64,000 bases of DNA from Gemmatales bacterium (GTDB lineage Bacteria; Planctomycetota; Planctomycetia; Gemmatales; HRBIN36). The translations under genes were made by a program, and so were the position numbers. The notes beneath the pieces were generated by a model. The model saw only the letters and a list, made by a program, of their open reading frames with translations. It searched no databases and was not told the origin of the DNA. This document shows positions 8,142 through 18,211 of the stretch, piece after piece. Position 1 is the first letter of the stretch, and each line of letters starts with the position of its first letter. The DNA lies in the NCBI GenBank assembly GCA_025060195.1, contig JANXCQ010000020.1, positions 1 through 64,000 on the forward strand, given 5' to 3'.

Positions 8142-9920
8142 ATGTCTGCTACTCCGGTACAAACGCCAGGCACCCATGCTGCACCGCAAGGGGCACGAGT
8201 GCTGCGGGGCTTTATACCGCTAAGCGAATTAGCCGATACTCACTTCACCGTACGCGATTTGTTGCGGCTGATTCCTGCGATGCTAATAAGTGTAGTCTTC
8301 AATGTCGCCGTGCTTGTAGCGTTGCTTTGGTTCAATGCCTTGACGCAAGCGCAGTCGGGGTCGAATCAGCCCGTGACCACGGAATTGGCGCAGCGGGAAG
8401 AAACCACTAGCGAAGTTTTACCTGAGGAGGTAGAGAATTCTCCAATCAATCCTTTCGTGGATGACGTAATAGAAGCTACGCCCGATGTGCCCCAGGCGGC
8501 CGACTTGGAGCTGCCCTCGATAAATCCGAGTGATGAGACGACTAACCGGGGGATAGAAGTAGTTCAGAACGTATTAGAGAATTTACCCGAGGGTATTGGC
8601 TCAGGCAATGAAGGCGGCGTGCAGGGCAATAATATGGCTGGCCCGGAGGGGCTCCGGGGACTCTTGCTTTACACAGAAAACGCGCGGCGGGATTACGGGG
8701 CGTTAGGAGAAGGAGGCGGCTTGCCCATTGGTTTCGGTCTGGGTCTTCCGGGCGGCGGGGGCGGTGGTTCCCCTAATGCGGGTGGTATTGGCGTGCGTGC
8801 AGGACGCAACCTAGACCTCGTTCGAAAGTTGGGCGGAACTGATGAGTCGGAGGCGGCTGTAGCGCGCGGCTTGCAGTGGTTAGCCCGACATCAAAGCCCT
8901 GATGGTCGCTGGTCTGGCGATAAGTATCACTTAGCTCGCCCCGGCTGCCGCTGCCGTACGCCCGCCGAACAAAACGTGGGCGCTCATGATGTGGCCATGA
9001 CCGGATTTGCGTTACTAGCGTTCCTGGGTGCAGGCCACGCCCACATGGCTCCTGAGGGGGCGAAGAACGTGGCTAAGGAATCGCCCTATCGCAACAACGT
9101 GCTGCGGGGATTGATGTTCCTGATTCAGCAGCAAGACTCCCGGGGAAAGATCGGGAAGGGTTCGACGTATGAAACTGCGATTGCTACTATTGCCCTGTGC
9201 GAGGCCTATGCGATGACGCGCGACCCGCGTTTGCAAGGGCCCGCCCAGCGAGCGATCAATTATCTGGTCAGCATCCAGCACCCAGTCACAGGGGGCTGGC
9301 GCTATGGGGAACGCGATCCCGGGGATACGTCGGTAGTTGGTTGGTGTGTCATGGCGTTACGTAGCGGCCAAATGGGCGGACTCCACGTGCCCAGTTCTGC
9401 ATTAGACGGGGCTCGCCGATTCTTGGACCGAGTGGCTGGTAAGATTACGATCGACGGGAAGGAATATAGTAAGGCCGTTTATGGTTACACTGATCCGGGA
9501 GGCACTCCGGTACTTACATCCGTAGGTTTGCTATGCCGTCAATACCTCGGTTGGGGACCACTAGTTCCCGATCTCCACGCGGGTTGTAAGTATCTGCTGG
9601 CGCGTTTCAAGCCGCCGGATAAGGATAAGGTGAACAACCCCCGTGGCTTACCTCTCTACGGCTGGTATTACGCGACCCAGGTTATGCACCACATGGAAGG
9701 CAAATACTTCGAGGAATGGAACCCCAATATGCGCGACCTGCTGATCAAGTTGCAAGAGAAGGCCGATCCGGCATCGTGTAATTATGGTTCCTGGCCGCCA
9801 GAATATTTCGATTATGGCTCGCATGCGGGACGTATTTATTCCACGTCGTTGTGCATCCTGACGTTGGAAGTGTACTACCGCCACCTGCCCATGTATCGCC
9901 GGATGGAATTGGCCGAGTAA
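8142..9920 (+). CDS. Membrane-anchored protein with squalene-cyclase/prenyltransferase repeats
   Basis: About 592 residues. One N-terminal membrane segment (about residues 45-65) is followed by an acidic linker and a Gly-rich stretch. An alpha/alpha-toroid domain then holds repeats such as QSPDGRWSGD and GGWRYGERDPGDTS followed by WCVMALRSGQ. No catalytic DXDD motif of true squalene-hopene cyclases was found, so an enzyme activity is doubtful; such proteins are abundant in planctomycetes with unknown roles. The ATG at 8142 is chosen because GAGGAGGGA lies just upstream; a TTG at 8115 is not needed. It follows mfnB by about 100 bases. Confidence 0.75.
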   Translation: MSATPVQTPGTHAAPQGARVLRGFIPLSELADTHFTVRDLLRLIPAMLISVVFNVAVLVALLWFNALTQAQSGSNQPVTTELAQREETTSEVLPEEVENSPINPFVDDVIEATPDVPQAADLELPSINPSDETTNRGIEVVQNVLENLPEGIGSGNEGGVQGNNMAGPEGLRGLLLYTENARRDYGALGEGGGLPIGFGLGLPGGGGGGSPNAGGIGVRAGRNLDLVRKLGGTDESEAAVARGLQWLARHQSPDGRWSGDKYHLARPGCRCRTPAEQNVGAHDVAMTGFALLAFLGAGHAHMAPEGAKNVAKESPYRNNVLRGLMFLIQQQDSRGKIGKGSTYETAIATIALCEAYAMTRDPRLQGPAQRAINYLVSIQHPVTGGWRYGERDPGDTSVVGWCVMALRSGQMGGLHVPSSALDGARRFLDRVAGKITIDGKEYSKAVYGYTDPGGTPVLTSVGLLCRQYLGWGPLVPDLHAGCKYLLARFKPPDKDKVNNPRGLPLYGWYYATQVMHHMEGKYFEEWNPNMRDLLIKLQEKADPASCNYGSWPPEYFDYGSHAGRIYSTSLCILTLEVYYRHLPMYRRMELAE

Positions 9921-9949
9921 CGCTGGATTTTGTCTCAAGTGCCAGGCAG

Positions 9950-12721
9950 CTAAACAGCTTCCTCCGGATAACGCCAGCGCCAGCTTAGCTTGTGTAATTC
10001 CATCACCGGCACGATAGTCAGTGCGCACAGTACAAAAATGGCAAAAACCTGCAATTTGATCGGCTCCGTTTGTAAGACGGCTTGCAGAGGCGGGAAAAAT
10101 AGGGCGAAAATGTGAACTAAGAAAGCCGTGATCGTGCCGATCAGCAAAATAGGCGAACGTAATGGCGACAGGACAAACGCCGATTTAGTTTCGGAACGAC
10201 AGTTGCCGATGTGAATGTTTTCAAACAGCACCGCGAGCATGAGCAACCCGTTACGGGCTGATTTTTCCGACCAACCCAGCTCCAACATCCACCGAAAGGC
10301 GAGGAAGCCGATAAGTGCCATCACAATGGCCGCGATTACTGTGCGTTCGATCATGAGTCGGTTGAGAATTGGCTCTTTGGGCGGTCGGGGCTTGCGTCGG
10401 AGCACACCACCTTCATTCGGTTCAAAAGCTAACGCAACATCCTGAATACCATTCGTGACAGCGTTCAACCAGAGGAGCTGTACGGGCAGAAGCGGTAATG
10501 GTAATCCCGCAGCGACCGCGAGCAGAACGAGGATCACCTCAGCTGCGCCTTTCGAGATAAGCAGGTAGATCACCTTGCGGACGTTGTCGTAAGCGACGCG
10601 TCCTTCTTCCACACCAGCGACGATGGTGGCAAAGTTGTCGTCGGTAATCACCAGCTCTGCAGCTTCCCGGGCCACGTCTGTGCCACTGCGTCCCATGGCC
10701 ACGCCGATATTAGCCGCTCGCAAGGCTGGAGCGTCGTTCGCGCCGTCGCCCGTAACGGCCACGATATGACCCGCGGCTTTGGCCGCTTCCACGATGAGCA
10801 GTTTCTGCTTGGGCGTAACTCGAGCGAAGACACGTGCTGTTTGCACCAATCGTGGCAGTTGTTCCGCCGGTACCTTCTCCAGTTGCTGCCCCGTAACCAC
10901 CTGTTCGGGACGCTCGGCCAGACCGAGCTCTCGAGCGATCGCCAGCGCCGTTGTCGGGTGGTCGCCTGTGATCATGCACACCGTGATGCCGGCACGATGA
11001 CACTCCGCCACTGCCTCTTTCGCCCCGGGTCGCAACGGATCGATCATGCCGACATAGCCCAGAAAATTCAGCGCGTGGTCCGACTCAAGAGCTGGAGGTA
11101 CACCTGCCCCGTCTGCTGCCACGATGCCCTCTGCTAGTGCTAAGACTCGGTAACCCTGTGCCGCCAGTTGCTCGGCCGATTGTATCAGTGCCGTGCGACG
11201 AGATTCATCCAGGTCGCGACACATGAAGAGCACCCGCTCGGGGGCGCCTTTGACAACGACGAGCCACTCCTCCGTTGCTGCGTCAAGTTCTGTTTCGACG
11301 GTGCCGGTCATTTCTGTCGTCGCCGATGCACGACGCCACAAGTGAAACGAAGCGGAATAACGCAGTTCAGGTTCAAACGGAATCATGCCCACCAGAGGGA
11401 ACTTCTCGAGGGCCGATTCGCGATGCCAGCCCAATTTGTGTCCGAACGCCAGTAACGCAACTTCCGTCGGGTCGCCGCGCCAAACCCAGTGCTGGTCGCG
11501 CTGATGAAGGTCCGCTTCGCTGCAAAGCACGGCTGCTCGGGCCAAGCGATCCAATGCGGGATGTTCCCCAGCAAGAATCCGCCGACCGCCGCTGACCACT
11601 TCACCTACAGGTGTGTAGCCTTGGCCGGTCACCTCAAACATGGAACCATCGGGGAGGCGCACTTTTTTGACGGTTAGCTCATTGCACGTCAGCGTGCCGG
11701 TTTTGTCGCTGGCAATCAGGGTGCAGCTGCCCAGGCCTTCGACGGCAGCGAGTCGCCGCACGATGACCCCACGCCGCGCCATGCGATGCGTGGCCACGGC
11801 CAAGGCCACCGTTAGGGCAGCAGGCAAGCCTTCCGGAATGGCCGAGACAGCCAAGGCTACCGCGAACAGGAATACTTCCCCTGTTGTATAACCGCGGATG
11901 AGGTAGGCGAGCACGCCCACGATGGCGCAGCTCACTAACACCACCAGGCCTATCGACCAAGCGAACCGCTCCATGCGCTGTAACAAAGGAGGCAAGCCCT
12001 CGGGCGCTTGCTGCACATCGAGGGCTAATTGTCCGACCACGGTCTTACTTCCCGTGGCCACCACTACCGCGCGTGCTCGACCGCGGGCGACCAACGTTCC
12101 CGCAAAGACCATGTTGTGCCGATCGGCCAGGACAGTATCGGGTCGGCCGAGCCAGTCAGCGTCTTTGCTCACGGGCACGGATTCGCCCGTTAGGAGCGAT
12201 TCATCCACCTCCAGCCCCTGCGCCCACAAGAGCCGCGCGTCGGCAGGAACGCGGTTGCCGGATTCCAACCAAATGACGTCGCCAGGCACTAAATCCTCGC
12301 CTGGCACTTCCGTCGCTTCGCCGTCGCGCAGCACTGTGGCGCGGATGCGCAATAAGCGCTGCAAGGCATGGGCACTTTCCTCGGCCTTCCATTCTTGAGT
12401 CGTGCCAATAATCGCGTTGATGAGCAACACTACCCCGATAAAGGCGGCATCGGTCGGGTGCCCGGTTAGTATGGAAATGCCCGCCGCTATACCGAGCAAG
12501 TAGATTAACGGACTCTTGAATTGACGTAAGAAAATCTGCCATAACGGCGGCGGTGGTTTGCGCGGCAGTTCATTCGGACCATAATGGCGCAACCGCTGCG
12601 CTGCCTCTTCTTGGCTCAAGCCTTCTGCGTGGCTGGCCAATACATCCAGGGCCTTGTCGGCAGGCCAAGCATGCCAGGCTTCGTTGCCTTCGATGACAGG
12701 CCAAGTGCGACTTCGCTCCAT
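9950..12721 (-). CDS. P-type cation-transporting ATPase (P2, calcium-pump type)
   Basis: Ion-pumping membrane ATPase of 923 residues. The order is standard: N-terminal cation ATPase domain; LTGESVPV actuator motif; PEGLPAALTVALA helix; DKTGTLT phosphorylation site; nucleotide-binding domain with KGAPERVLF; TGDGANDAPAL hinge; and C-terminal transmembrane bundle. The PEGLP membrane motif and the C-terminal cation ATPase domain place it with P2A/P2B Ca or Na pumps rather than heavy-metal P1B pumps. The ion itself is not certain. The next gene upstream is a universal stress protein on the same strand, 66 bases away. Stop is TAG. Confidence 0.9.
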   Translation of the reverse strand: MERSRTWPVIEGNEAWHAWPADKALDVLASHAEGLSQEEAAQRLRHYGPNELPRKPPPPLWQIFLRQFKSPLIYLLGIAAGISILTGHPTDAAFIGVVLLINAIIGTTQEWKAEESAHALQRLLRIRATVLRDGEATEVPGEDLVPGDVIWLESGNRVPADARLLWAQGLEVDESLLTGESVPVSKDADWLGRPDTVLADRHNMVFAGTLVARGRARAVVVATGSKTVVGQLALDVQQAPEGLPPLLQRMERFAWSIGLVVLVSCAIVGVLAYLIRGYTTGEVFLFAVALAVSAIPEGLPAALTVALAVATHRMARRGVIVRRLAAVEGLGSCTLIASDKTGTLTCNELTVKKVRLPDGSMFEVTGQGYTPVGEVVSGGRRILAGEHPALDRLARAAVLCSEADLHQRDQHWVWRGDPTEVALLAFGHKLGWHRESALEKFPLVGMIPFEPELRYSASFHLWRRASATTEMTGTVETELDAATEEWLVVVKGAPERVLFMCRDLDESRRTALIQSAEQLAAQGYRVLALAEGIVAADGAGVPPALESDHALNFLGYVGMIDPLRPGAKEAVAECHRAGITVCMITGDHPTTALAIARELGLAERPEQVVTGQQLEKVPAEQLPRLVQTARVFARVTPKQKLLIVEAAKAAGHIVAVTGDGANDAPALRAANIGVAMGRSGTDVAREAAELVITDDNFATIVAGVEEGRVAYDNVRKVIYLLISKGAAEVILVLLAVAAGLPLPLLPVQLLWLNAVTNGIQDVALAFEPNEGGVLRRKPRPPKEPILNRLMIERTVIAAIVMALIGFLAFRWMLELGWSEKSARNGLLMLAVLFENIHIGNCRSETKSAFVLSPLRSPILLIGTITAFLVHIFALFFPPLQAVLQTEPIKLQVFAIFVLCALTIVPVMELHKLSWRWRYPEEAV

Positions 12722-12787
12722 CGTACCTGAGCATCCTTTCTAATCACGGGATGATGAGGAATGTGTGTGGCCAACCAGGCGCGAGAA

Positions 12788-13621
12788 TCAATGATACAAG
12801 AAAAGTGGTACGTCCGTATCCCGAAGTACCTTTTGCGTAACCGAGCCGAGGAAAAACTCCTTGAGAATTGGTTGGCCATAAGCTCCCATCACCAGCAGTT
12901 TGGCGCGATGTTTCCCAGCCTCTTCTAGGATTACCTGGGCGGGAGCGGATGAGGAAGTGATGGGATGCACTTGAGCGCGAACGTCGTGATAGCTGAGGAA
13001 TTCGGCCGCGGTGTCGGCCCAGCGTTTGGCAAGCTGGCCATCGTGGCTCACACTACACACGAGAACGCGGAGCTGTTGGGCTAATCCCAACAAGACAAAG
13101 AGCTGCAAGGCTTGGGCCGCCTGTAAACTTCCATCGTAAGCCACTAAGGCCGTTTCCCCCTCAGGAATCTTCTCCGGCACTGCCACCACGGGCCGCGGCG
13201 AGTTACGCAGCACACGGTAGAGCGTGTCGCAGGGTTCTTCCTGAGTCTCGAAGTGAAAGTAGGTTTCCTTGCCCAGAATCACCACATCGCAACGTTGGGC
13301 TTCCAACACAATCTGCTCCCACGGCTGACCCACGTCCGTGATTTCTTTACATTCCACATGTTCTTTATCGCAAACCTCGTGACAGCGGCGCAAGAACTCG
13401 GCAACTCGCTCCTGGGCTTCGCGCAAGCGGGTTTCTTGCAGGTGCTGTTTATAGTAGCCAGCACCCAAAGGCACGGGTTCGGGTCGGCGTATCGTCGGTT
13501 CGTCTACGATACCCAAGGCGAGGATGCGCGCGCCAAAACGCTTGGCCCATTGCAAAGCCAACTCCGTTGCTGCGCAACTGTATTGCGACCCATCTAAACC
13601 CACCAAGATCGCTCGCAGCAT
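12788..13621 (-). CDS. Universal stress protein, two tandem UspA domains
   Basis: 277 residues with two UspA folds. The first opens with AILVGLDGSQYS. The second ends with the ATP-binding pattern G-x2-G-x9-G-S in GAYGQPILKEFFLGS, so ATP binding is likely. An ATG 54 bases further upstream exists in frame, but GGAGGG lies just before the ATG at 13621 and this start opens directly with the domain. Same strand and close to the P-type ATPase, so a shared transcript is plausible. The 300 bases upstream (13622-13922) contain no recognisable gene. Confidence 0.85.
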   Translation of the reverse strand: MLRAILVGLDGSQYSCAATELALQWAKRFGARILALGIVDEPTIRRPEPVPLGAGYYKQHLQETRLREAQERVAEFLRRCHEVCDKEHVECKEITDVGQPWEQIVLEAQRCDVVILGKETYFHFETQEEPCDTLYRVLRNSPRPVVAVPEKIPEGETALVAYDGSLQAAQALQLFVLLGLAQQLRVLVCSVSHDGQLAKRWADTAAEFLSYHDVRAQVHPITSSSAPAQVILEEAGKHRAKLLVMGAYGQPILKEFFLGSVTQKVLRDTDVPLFLYH

Positions 13622-13922
13622 GACATCCCTCCTTCTTACTCGATGGCGCTTGGCAGCTTGAGGCATTATAACCACGGCATCTGCTTACTGGCTATTGTGT
13701 GTGCGCTGATTCGCGCGAAAGGGAATGCGACGCTAGACTGCGCGCAACATCGGCAGCCCTATCGGCAATGCCACGATTTGAAACGTTGGTCGGGCAAACC
13801 TAAGCCGTTTCGGAGCGCAGATATACGCGGCGAAAAACTGGTGTGGGTGATTCTTGGTCTTAGGTTGGCTCAAGGAATCGCGGCGTTGTTTGCAGCTCGG
13901 ACTGTGTACGCACGGACAGCGA

Positions 13923-16175
13923 CTAGTCAATGTAAGCGAATTCATTGAGGTTGAATAGGGCCAGGCACAGTTCGGCCAGACTAGCGAGGTGCGCAGCCTG
14001 TGGATGGTGGCGCAACGGCTCACGCCAATCGGCGGGCCAGTTTTTCTCGTCGCTATAAAACTTCTGCGTTTCGCGGAGAAACTCCAACGCCCAGGAAAGT
14101 TCGCGCTGGCTGGGGGAGCGCGCTAATGCTTCGCGCCATGCGCGCTCGATTCGTGCTGCGTCGTCGCCGCCGCCAAGCGGGAGCAAGCGTGCCGCCCATT
14201 GGAATGCCAGGCTGCGGGCCAGCTCGCCGTTCAGGAGGCACAGCGCCTGCGGTGCGGTGGTGGTGCGGGCCCGTCGGGCACAACTGTGGAACATGTCAGG
14301 CTGATCGAAGGCTTCAAACAGCGGGTATTTGAGGTTGCGTTTCCTGTACACATAAATCGAACGGCGATGGCGAGCTTCGGGTTGGGGGTCGGGTTTCCAG
14401 GCCTGGCGGCTGATGTTGGGAGGCAGTTCGGGGCGCGCACTGGGGCCAAACATACGCCGATTGAGCTCTCCCGCACAAACCAGCATGGCGTCCCGCAACG
14501 CTTCACCTTCGAGGCGCCAGCGGGGATAGTGCCACAGCAGACGGTTCTGCGGGTCTGCTTCCTGGGCCGAACGATGCTGTGGTCGCGAGAAATCCACAAA
14601 CGAACTTTGCCGATACGTCGCCGAGGTGCAAATTAACCGATGGATGTGTTTCAGACTCCATCCCTGTTCGACCAATTCCACGGCCAGCCAATCCAATAAG
14701 GCCGGATGACTCGGCGGTTCGCCAATGATGCCGAAGTCGTTGGCACTGGCCACGATTCCCGTTCCGAAATGTTGCTGCCAAAGCCGATTGACCATGACCC
14801 GCGCGGTCAACGGGTGATCCGACCGAGTGAGCCAGCGAGCCAAGGCAGCGCGGCGACCGGTGCTACGAACGCCGGGAGGAAGCGTAGTGTTCGGCGATTC
14901 TTGCGGTAGGAAATGAGGAAAACCGGGCTGAACTTCTTCCTTCGGTTTGCGCCAATCACCGTGGGCCAACCGATACGTCGGTGCCGCGCCCGTCTCCACA
15001 TCACAGACGCCCATAATCGTGGGCAACTGCGCTGGCCGGCTCACAGGCAGACGTTCCAGCTGCTCCGCGAGGCGCTGATACTTTTCTTTCTGCGGTCCTG
15101 TCATACGGCTGGGGGCTTCGCGCATGGCCCGTTCTAATTGCTTCTCGGCCAAGGCGGCGATTTGCATTTGGTATGGAGTGCGTTGCTCGCGGGGCGTGAG
15201 CACGGCCTTCTGAATGCCCTCATGAAAACGCTCTAAAGCCCGCTGGCGCAATTCGTTCCTTTTCGGAGCGATTAACTCCTCCATTTGGGCTAATATCGGT
15301 TGGGCCGCGGATTGCCATTGCCGTAAAGCGGTTTGGTAACGTTCGCGTTCCTCTGCACTGGCCAAGACCAGGTCATCCCGGGGCAACATGGCTGCGAAGA
15401 AAGCTTGTAACCGATAATAATCCAATTGCGTCGTCGGGTCGTATTTGTGATCATGGCAGCGGGCACAACCGACGGTTAATCCCAGGAAGGCGAGACCTGT
15501 TACTTCGGTAACGTCATCGAGAATTTCCTGCCAGCGCTGTTCCAGGTTGACCGCGTTGAACTCATCGGGCCACAAGCGTAAAAAGCCCGTAGCGATCAGG
15601 GCGTCGAAGTTATTCGGCTCCAACTCGTCGCCGGCTAATTGCTGTTGAATGAAGCGATTATAGGGGAGGTCGGCGTTGAAAGCACGAATGACGTAATCCC
15701 GATAGCGATAGGCTTCGGGACGATGGTCGTCGGCACGGAAGCCATCGGTTTCGGCATAGCGCACCAGGTCGAGCCAGAATTGAGCGGCTCGTTCCCCATA
15801 GTGGGGCGAAGCCAACAGACGATCCACCACGCGTTCCCAGGCCAGCGGCGATGTATCCTGAAGAAAAGCCTCTTGCTCCTCGATGGTGGGAGGTAATCCC
15901 GTCAGGTCGAAGGTGACGCGGCGAAGCCAGGTGAGCTTATCTGCGGGCGGATTCGGCACCAGTCCGTGTTCTTCCAAGCGTTCGAGCACGAAATAGTCAA
16001 TGGGGTTCTTGGCCCAGTCCGTGTGCTGCACCCGCGGAAGTGCAGGTCGCTTCGGTGCAACGAAGGCCCAGTGGGGCGGCTCTTCGGCAGGTCGGACCGG
16101 CTTATCTTCAGCGAACGCTATTACACTCAGCACTACTGTTACTGTCAGCACGCCTATTAACCAACTCAGGCGCAT
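13923..16175 (-). CDS. Exported DUF1549/DUF1553 protein (planctomycete family)
   Basis: About 750 residues with a signal peptide (MRLSWLIGVLTVTVVLSVIAFA). DUF1549 follows, with HWAFVAPKRPALP, NPIDYFVLERLEEHG and GCARCHDHKYDP. DUF1553 is in the second half (NRLWQQHFGTGIV through the ending NLNEFAYID). The lone CxxCH in GCARCHDH could hold haem but is more often discussed as a metal site; function of the family is unknown. No cytochrome domain precedes it. The usual partner, a DUF1501 gene, is not adjacent here. The ATG at 16175 is chosen over 16199 because it begins the signal peptide and follows GAGGA. TAG is the true stop because the family always ends at this motif. Confidence 0.88.
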   Translation of the reverse strand: MRLSWLIGVLTVTVVLSVIAFAEDKPVRPAEEPPHWAFVAPKRPALPRVQHTDWAKNPIDYFVLERLEEHGLVPNPPADKLTWLRRVTFDLTGLPPTIEEQEAFLQDTSPLAWERVVDRLLASPHYGERAAQFWLDLVRYAETDGFRADDHRPEAYRYRDYVIRAFNADLPYNRFIQQQLAGDELEPNNFDALIATGFLRLWPDEFNAVNLEQRWQEILDDVTEVTGLAFLGLTVGCARCHDHKYDPTTQLDYYRLQAFFAAMLPRDDLVLASAEERERYQTALRQWQSAAQPILAQMEELIAPKRNELRQRALERFHEGIQKAVLTPREQRTPYQMQIAALAEKQLERAMREAPSRMTGPQKEKYQRLAEQLERLPVSRPAQLPTIMGVCDVETGAAPTYRLAHGDWRKPKEEVQPGFPHFLPQESPNTTLPPGVRSTGRRAALARWLTRSDHPLTARVMVNRLWQQHFGTGIVASANDFGIIGEPPSHPALLDWLAVELVEQGWSLKHIHRLICTSATYRQSSFVDFSRPQHRSAQEADPQNRLLWHYPRWRLEGEALRDAMLVCAGELNRRMFGPSARPELPPNISRQAWKPDPQPEARHRRSIYVYRKRNLKYPLFEAFDQPDMFHSCARRARTTTAPQALCLLNGELARSLAFQWAARLLPLGGGDDAARIERAWREALARSPSQRELSWALEFLRETQKFYSDEKNWPADWREPLRHHPQAAHLASLAELCLALFNLNEFAYID

Positions 16176-16402
16176 AAGCAGTCCTCGACGGTTTGCCATC
16201 GGGCGGGTTTTTCAGGCTGGGAAGAAGTTACACAGCTTGTCGGAGGCGAAGCCGCCCATTGGTTACATCAGGCCAAGAGCGGGGCAAACTGGGTAGTTGC
16301 TCTTGATAGTAGTGGGAAGGATGGTTACTTTCAAGGGCCGGGCATTTACTTGGAGCCCAGCTAACTAGGCGACGAGGTGCGAATCCACAGGAGGTCGCTC
16401 TC

Positions 16403-17638
16403 TTGCGTCGAAGGGTCGGTCTTGCTTTGCTCGCACTCTTGGCGCTGTTGGGGGTTGTGGTGTGGCTGTTGCGGGTGGAATTGGTGAGCTATTACCACGC
16501 CTGGTGTTGGCACCAGGCAGGGGAAGAAAATGCCGAGCCTCACGCGAGCGAGTTAGTGCGAAATGGAATTGCTGCCTGGCCCGCATTGAGTTGGCTCTTG
16601 TCGCGGCAATCGGAATCGCGTTGCCACGCCGGGGCGAAGTTAGTGGCGCGGTGGCTCACCGCCGATAAGGACGAGTCCGAGTTAGAGCAACGTTTACGTC
16701 AGATCGCTCGCGACTGGACAGACTTAGGCGAGGTGGGCCAAGCTGCTGTTGTCGAGGCACTGTGCCTAAGTATTGAAGACCTTGCTCCGTCCGCCGATCT
16801 CGCTGAGTCTAAGGGTCAATCTCTCGAGGCGGGAGCGCCAACGGTCGCCCAGCAGCTTGGTCAGGCCTACGTAGCCCGTTTGTTGCGGGGATTTTTATTG
16901 CATACTCAACCGTTGCATCAACGCTTAGCGCGGCTGGGGGCACTCAGATTAGCACGTTGGGTCGCGACGCACGATCCTGAACTGGATACAGAACAGCTTG
17001 CCGCGTCGGCTGAGTCGGCACGTCCCGATGCTTCGTGGGCGAGCGCGTGGTGGCGTTGGTGTCGCGAGTTAGCCAGTTTAGCCCTCCTTGATGAGCGTGA
17101 GGAAGTGCGTTTGGAAGCAGTGCGCTTAGCTTGTTCACCTGCGGCGCAAATGCAAGAGCAACTGGCGCGGCGATTGTTAGAAAAGCCTGGGGAGCCGAGT
17201 CCAGCGGTGCGCGTTTTACTGATACTCGCAGTCGGGGTTTTAGAGGCCCAGGACGTGGCGCCGAGCGAAGAGTTGGCGCGGTTCTTACACGATCCCAGCG
17301 AGGAAGTGCGGCAAAGCTGTGAACAAGTGTTGCGCGCGCGCGGACTGACAGCTCGGCAAATTCAGCTGGCTCGCCTCTGGACACATGACGATCCCCTGGT
17401 GCGGGCCCAGGTACCTAAGATCGTGTACGAAGATACAGAGCTGGATGCCGTAGCTTGGTTACATCGCCTCAGTAATGATCCGGCGCCTGTCGTGCGCGCC
17501 GCGGCGATTCGCGCCGCTGGCGAGCGAAAAGAAGTTCGCTTTATGGCGCGACTTAGGGAGTTGGCCCAAGACGATGCCAGTGGCACGGTGCGGCAGTTGG
17601 CGCGCTATTATCAGCAAGAAATGTTTATGCCCCGTTGA
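16403..17638 (+). CDS. Membrane-anchored HEAT-repeat-like protein
   Basis: 411 residues starting at TTG, supported by AGGAGG ten bases upstream. One N-terminal membrane helix (about residues 5-25). The rest is helical and Leu/Ala/Glu-rich, with stretches such as EEVRLEAVRLACSP, SEEVRQSCEQVL and PAPVVRAAAIRAAGERKE spaced like HEAT repeats. Probably a protein-interaction scaffold on the membrane. Specific role unknown. csrA follows 309 bases later on the same strand. Confidence 0.7.
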   Translation: MRRRVGLALLALLALLGVVVWLLRVELVSYYHAWCWHQAGEENAEPHASELVRNGIAAWPALSWLLSRQSESRCHAGAKLVARWLTADKDESELEQRLRQIARDWTDLGEVGQAAVVEALCLSIEDLAPSADLAESKGQSLEAGAPTVAQQLGQAYVARLLRGFLLHTQPLHQRLARLGALRLARWVATHDPELDTEQLAASAESARPDASWASAWWRWCRELASLALLDEREEVRLEAVRLACSPAAQMQEQLARRLLEKPGEPSPAVRVLLILAVGVLEAQDVAPSEELARFLHDPSEEVRQSCEQVLRARGLTARQIQLARLWTHDDPLVRAQVPKIVYEDTELDAVAWLHRLSNDPAPVVRAAAIRAAGERKEVRFMARLRELAQDDASGTVRQLARYYQQEMFMPR

Positions 17639-17947
17639 AATCTCGTGCGGAACGTAGCATCGGTACGCAATATGCTACCACGCAACTAGGTAATTGAGGA
17701 AAGCCTTTGTCGTAAACCCTTGACCTGACTAGGCCACAGGTATAGAGTTGTACGGAGAAGAGGTACGAGCGCAGCCAAGGCGCAGGCACCGTACCCAGCC
17801 GCAGTGCCGTGCCGACTCGTCGCTTGGCAACCTCTCCCGCGATGTGGGTGGCAACGTCCTGTGGCGCTTAGCAGTGCGACGGACGTGGCGATGAGGCATC
17901 TGGGCGGTGAGCTTGCAGCTCTGCCCACAGCACAAGGACGAGCGACG

Positions 17948-18160
17948 ATGTTGGTGCTCTCGCGGAAGAAAAACGAAAGCATTATCATTAACCACGACAT
18001 CATCATCACGGTCGTGGAAATCCGCGGCGATAAGGTTCGGTTAGGCATTCAGGCTCCCGCGTCGGTTTCGGTGCACCGCCGGGAAGTTTATGAAGCCATC
18101 CACGGCCGGGCACCTGAAATCGCTCCCTCGAAAGAGAATTGCCGCAAGCCGAGCGAATAA
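17948..18160 (+). CDS. csrA: Carbon storage regulator CsrA
   Basis: Small RNA-binding translational regulator, 70 residues. The core MLVLSRKKNESI, then VRLGIQAPASVSVHRREVYEAI, matches CsrA closely, including the N-terminal LxLxRK strand and the RNA-contacting VHR segment. The ATG at 17948 begins the fold; longer starts add unrelated sequence. The roughly 300-base upstream region has no other gene and may hold its promoter. Confidence 0.95.
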   Translation: MLVLSRKKNESIIINHDIIITVVEIRGDKVRLGIQAPASVSVHRREVYEAIHGRAPEIAPSKENCRKPSE

Positions 18161-18211
18161 ATTTGCTTCCCCAATCGGCTCTCTACTAACGTTGTCCTGC
18201 TTGGGTTGCTA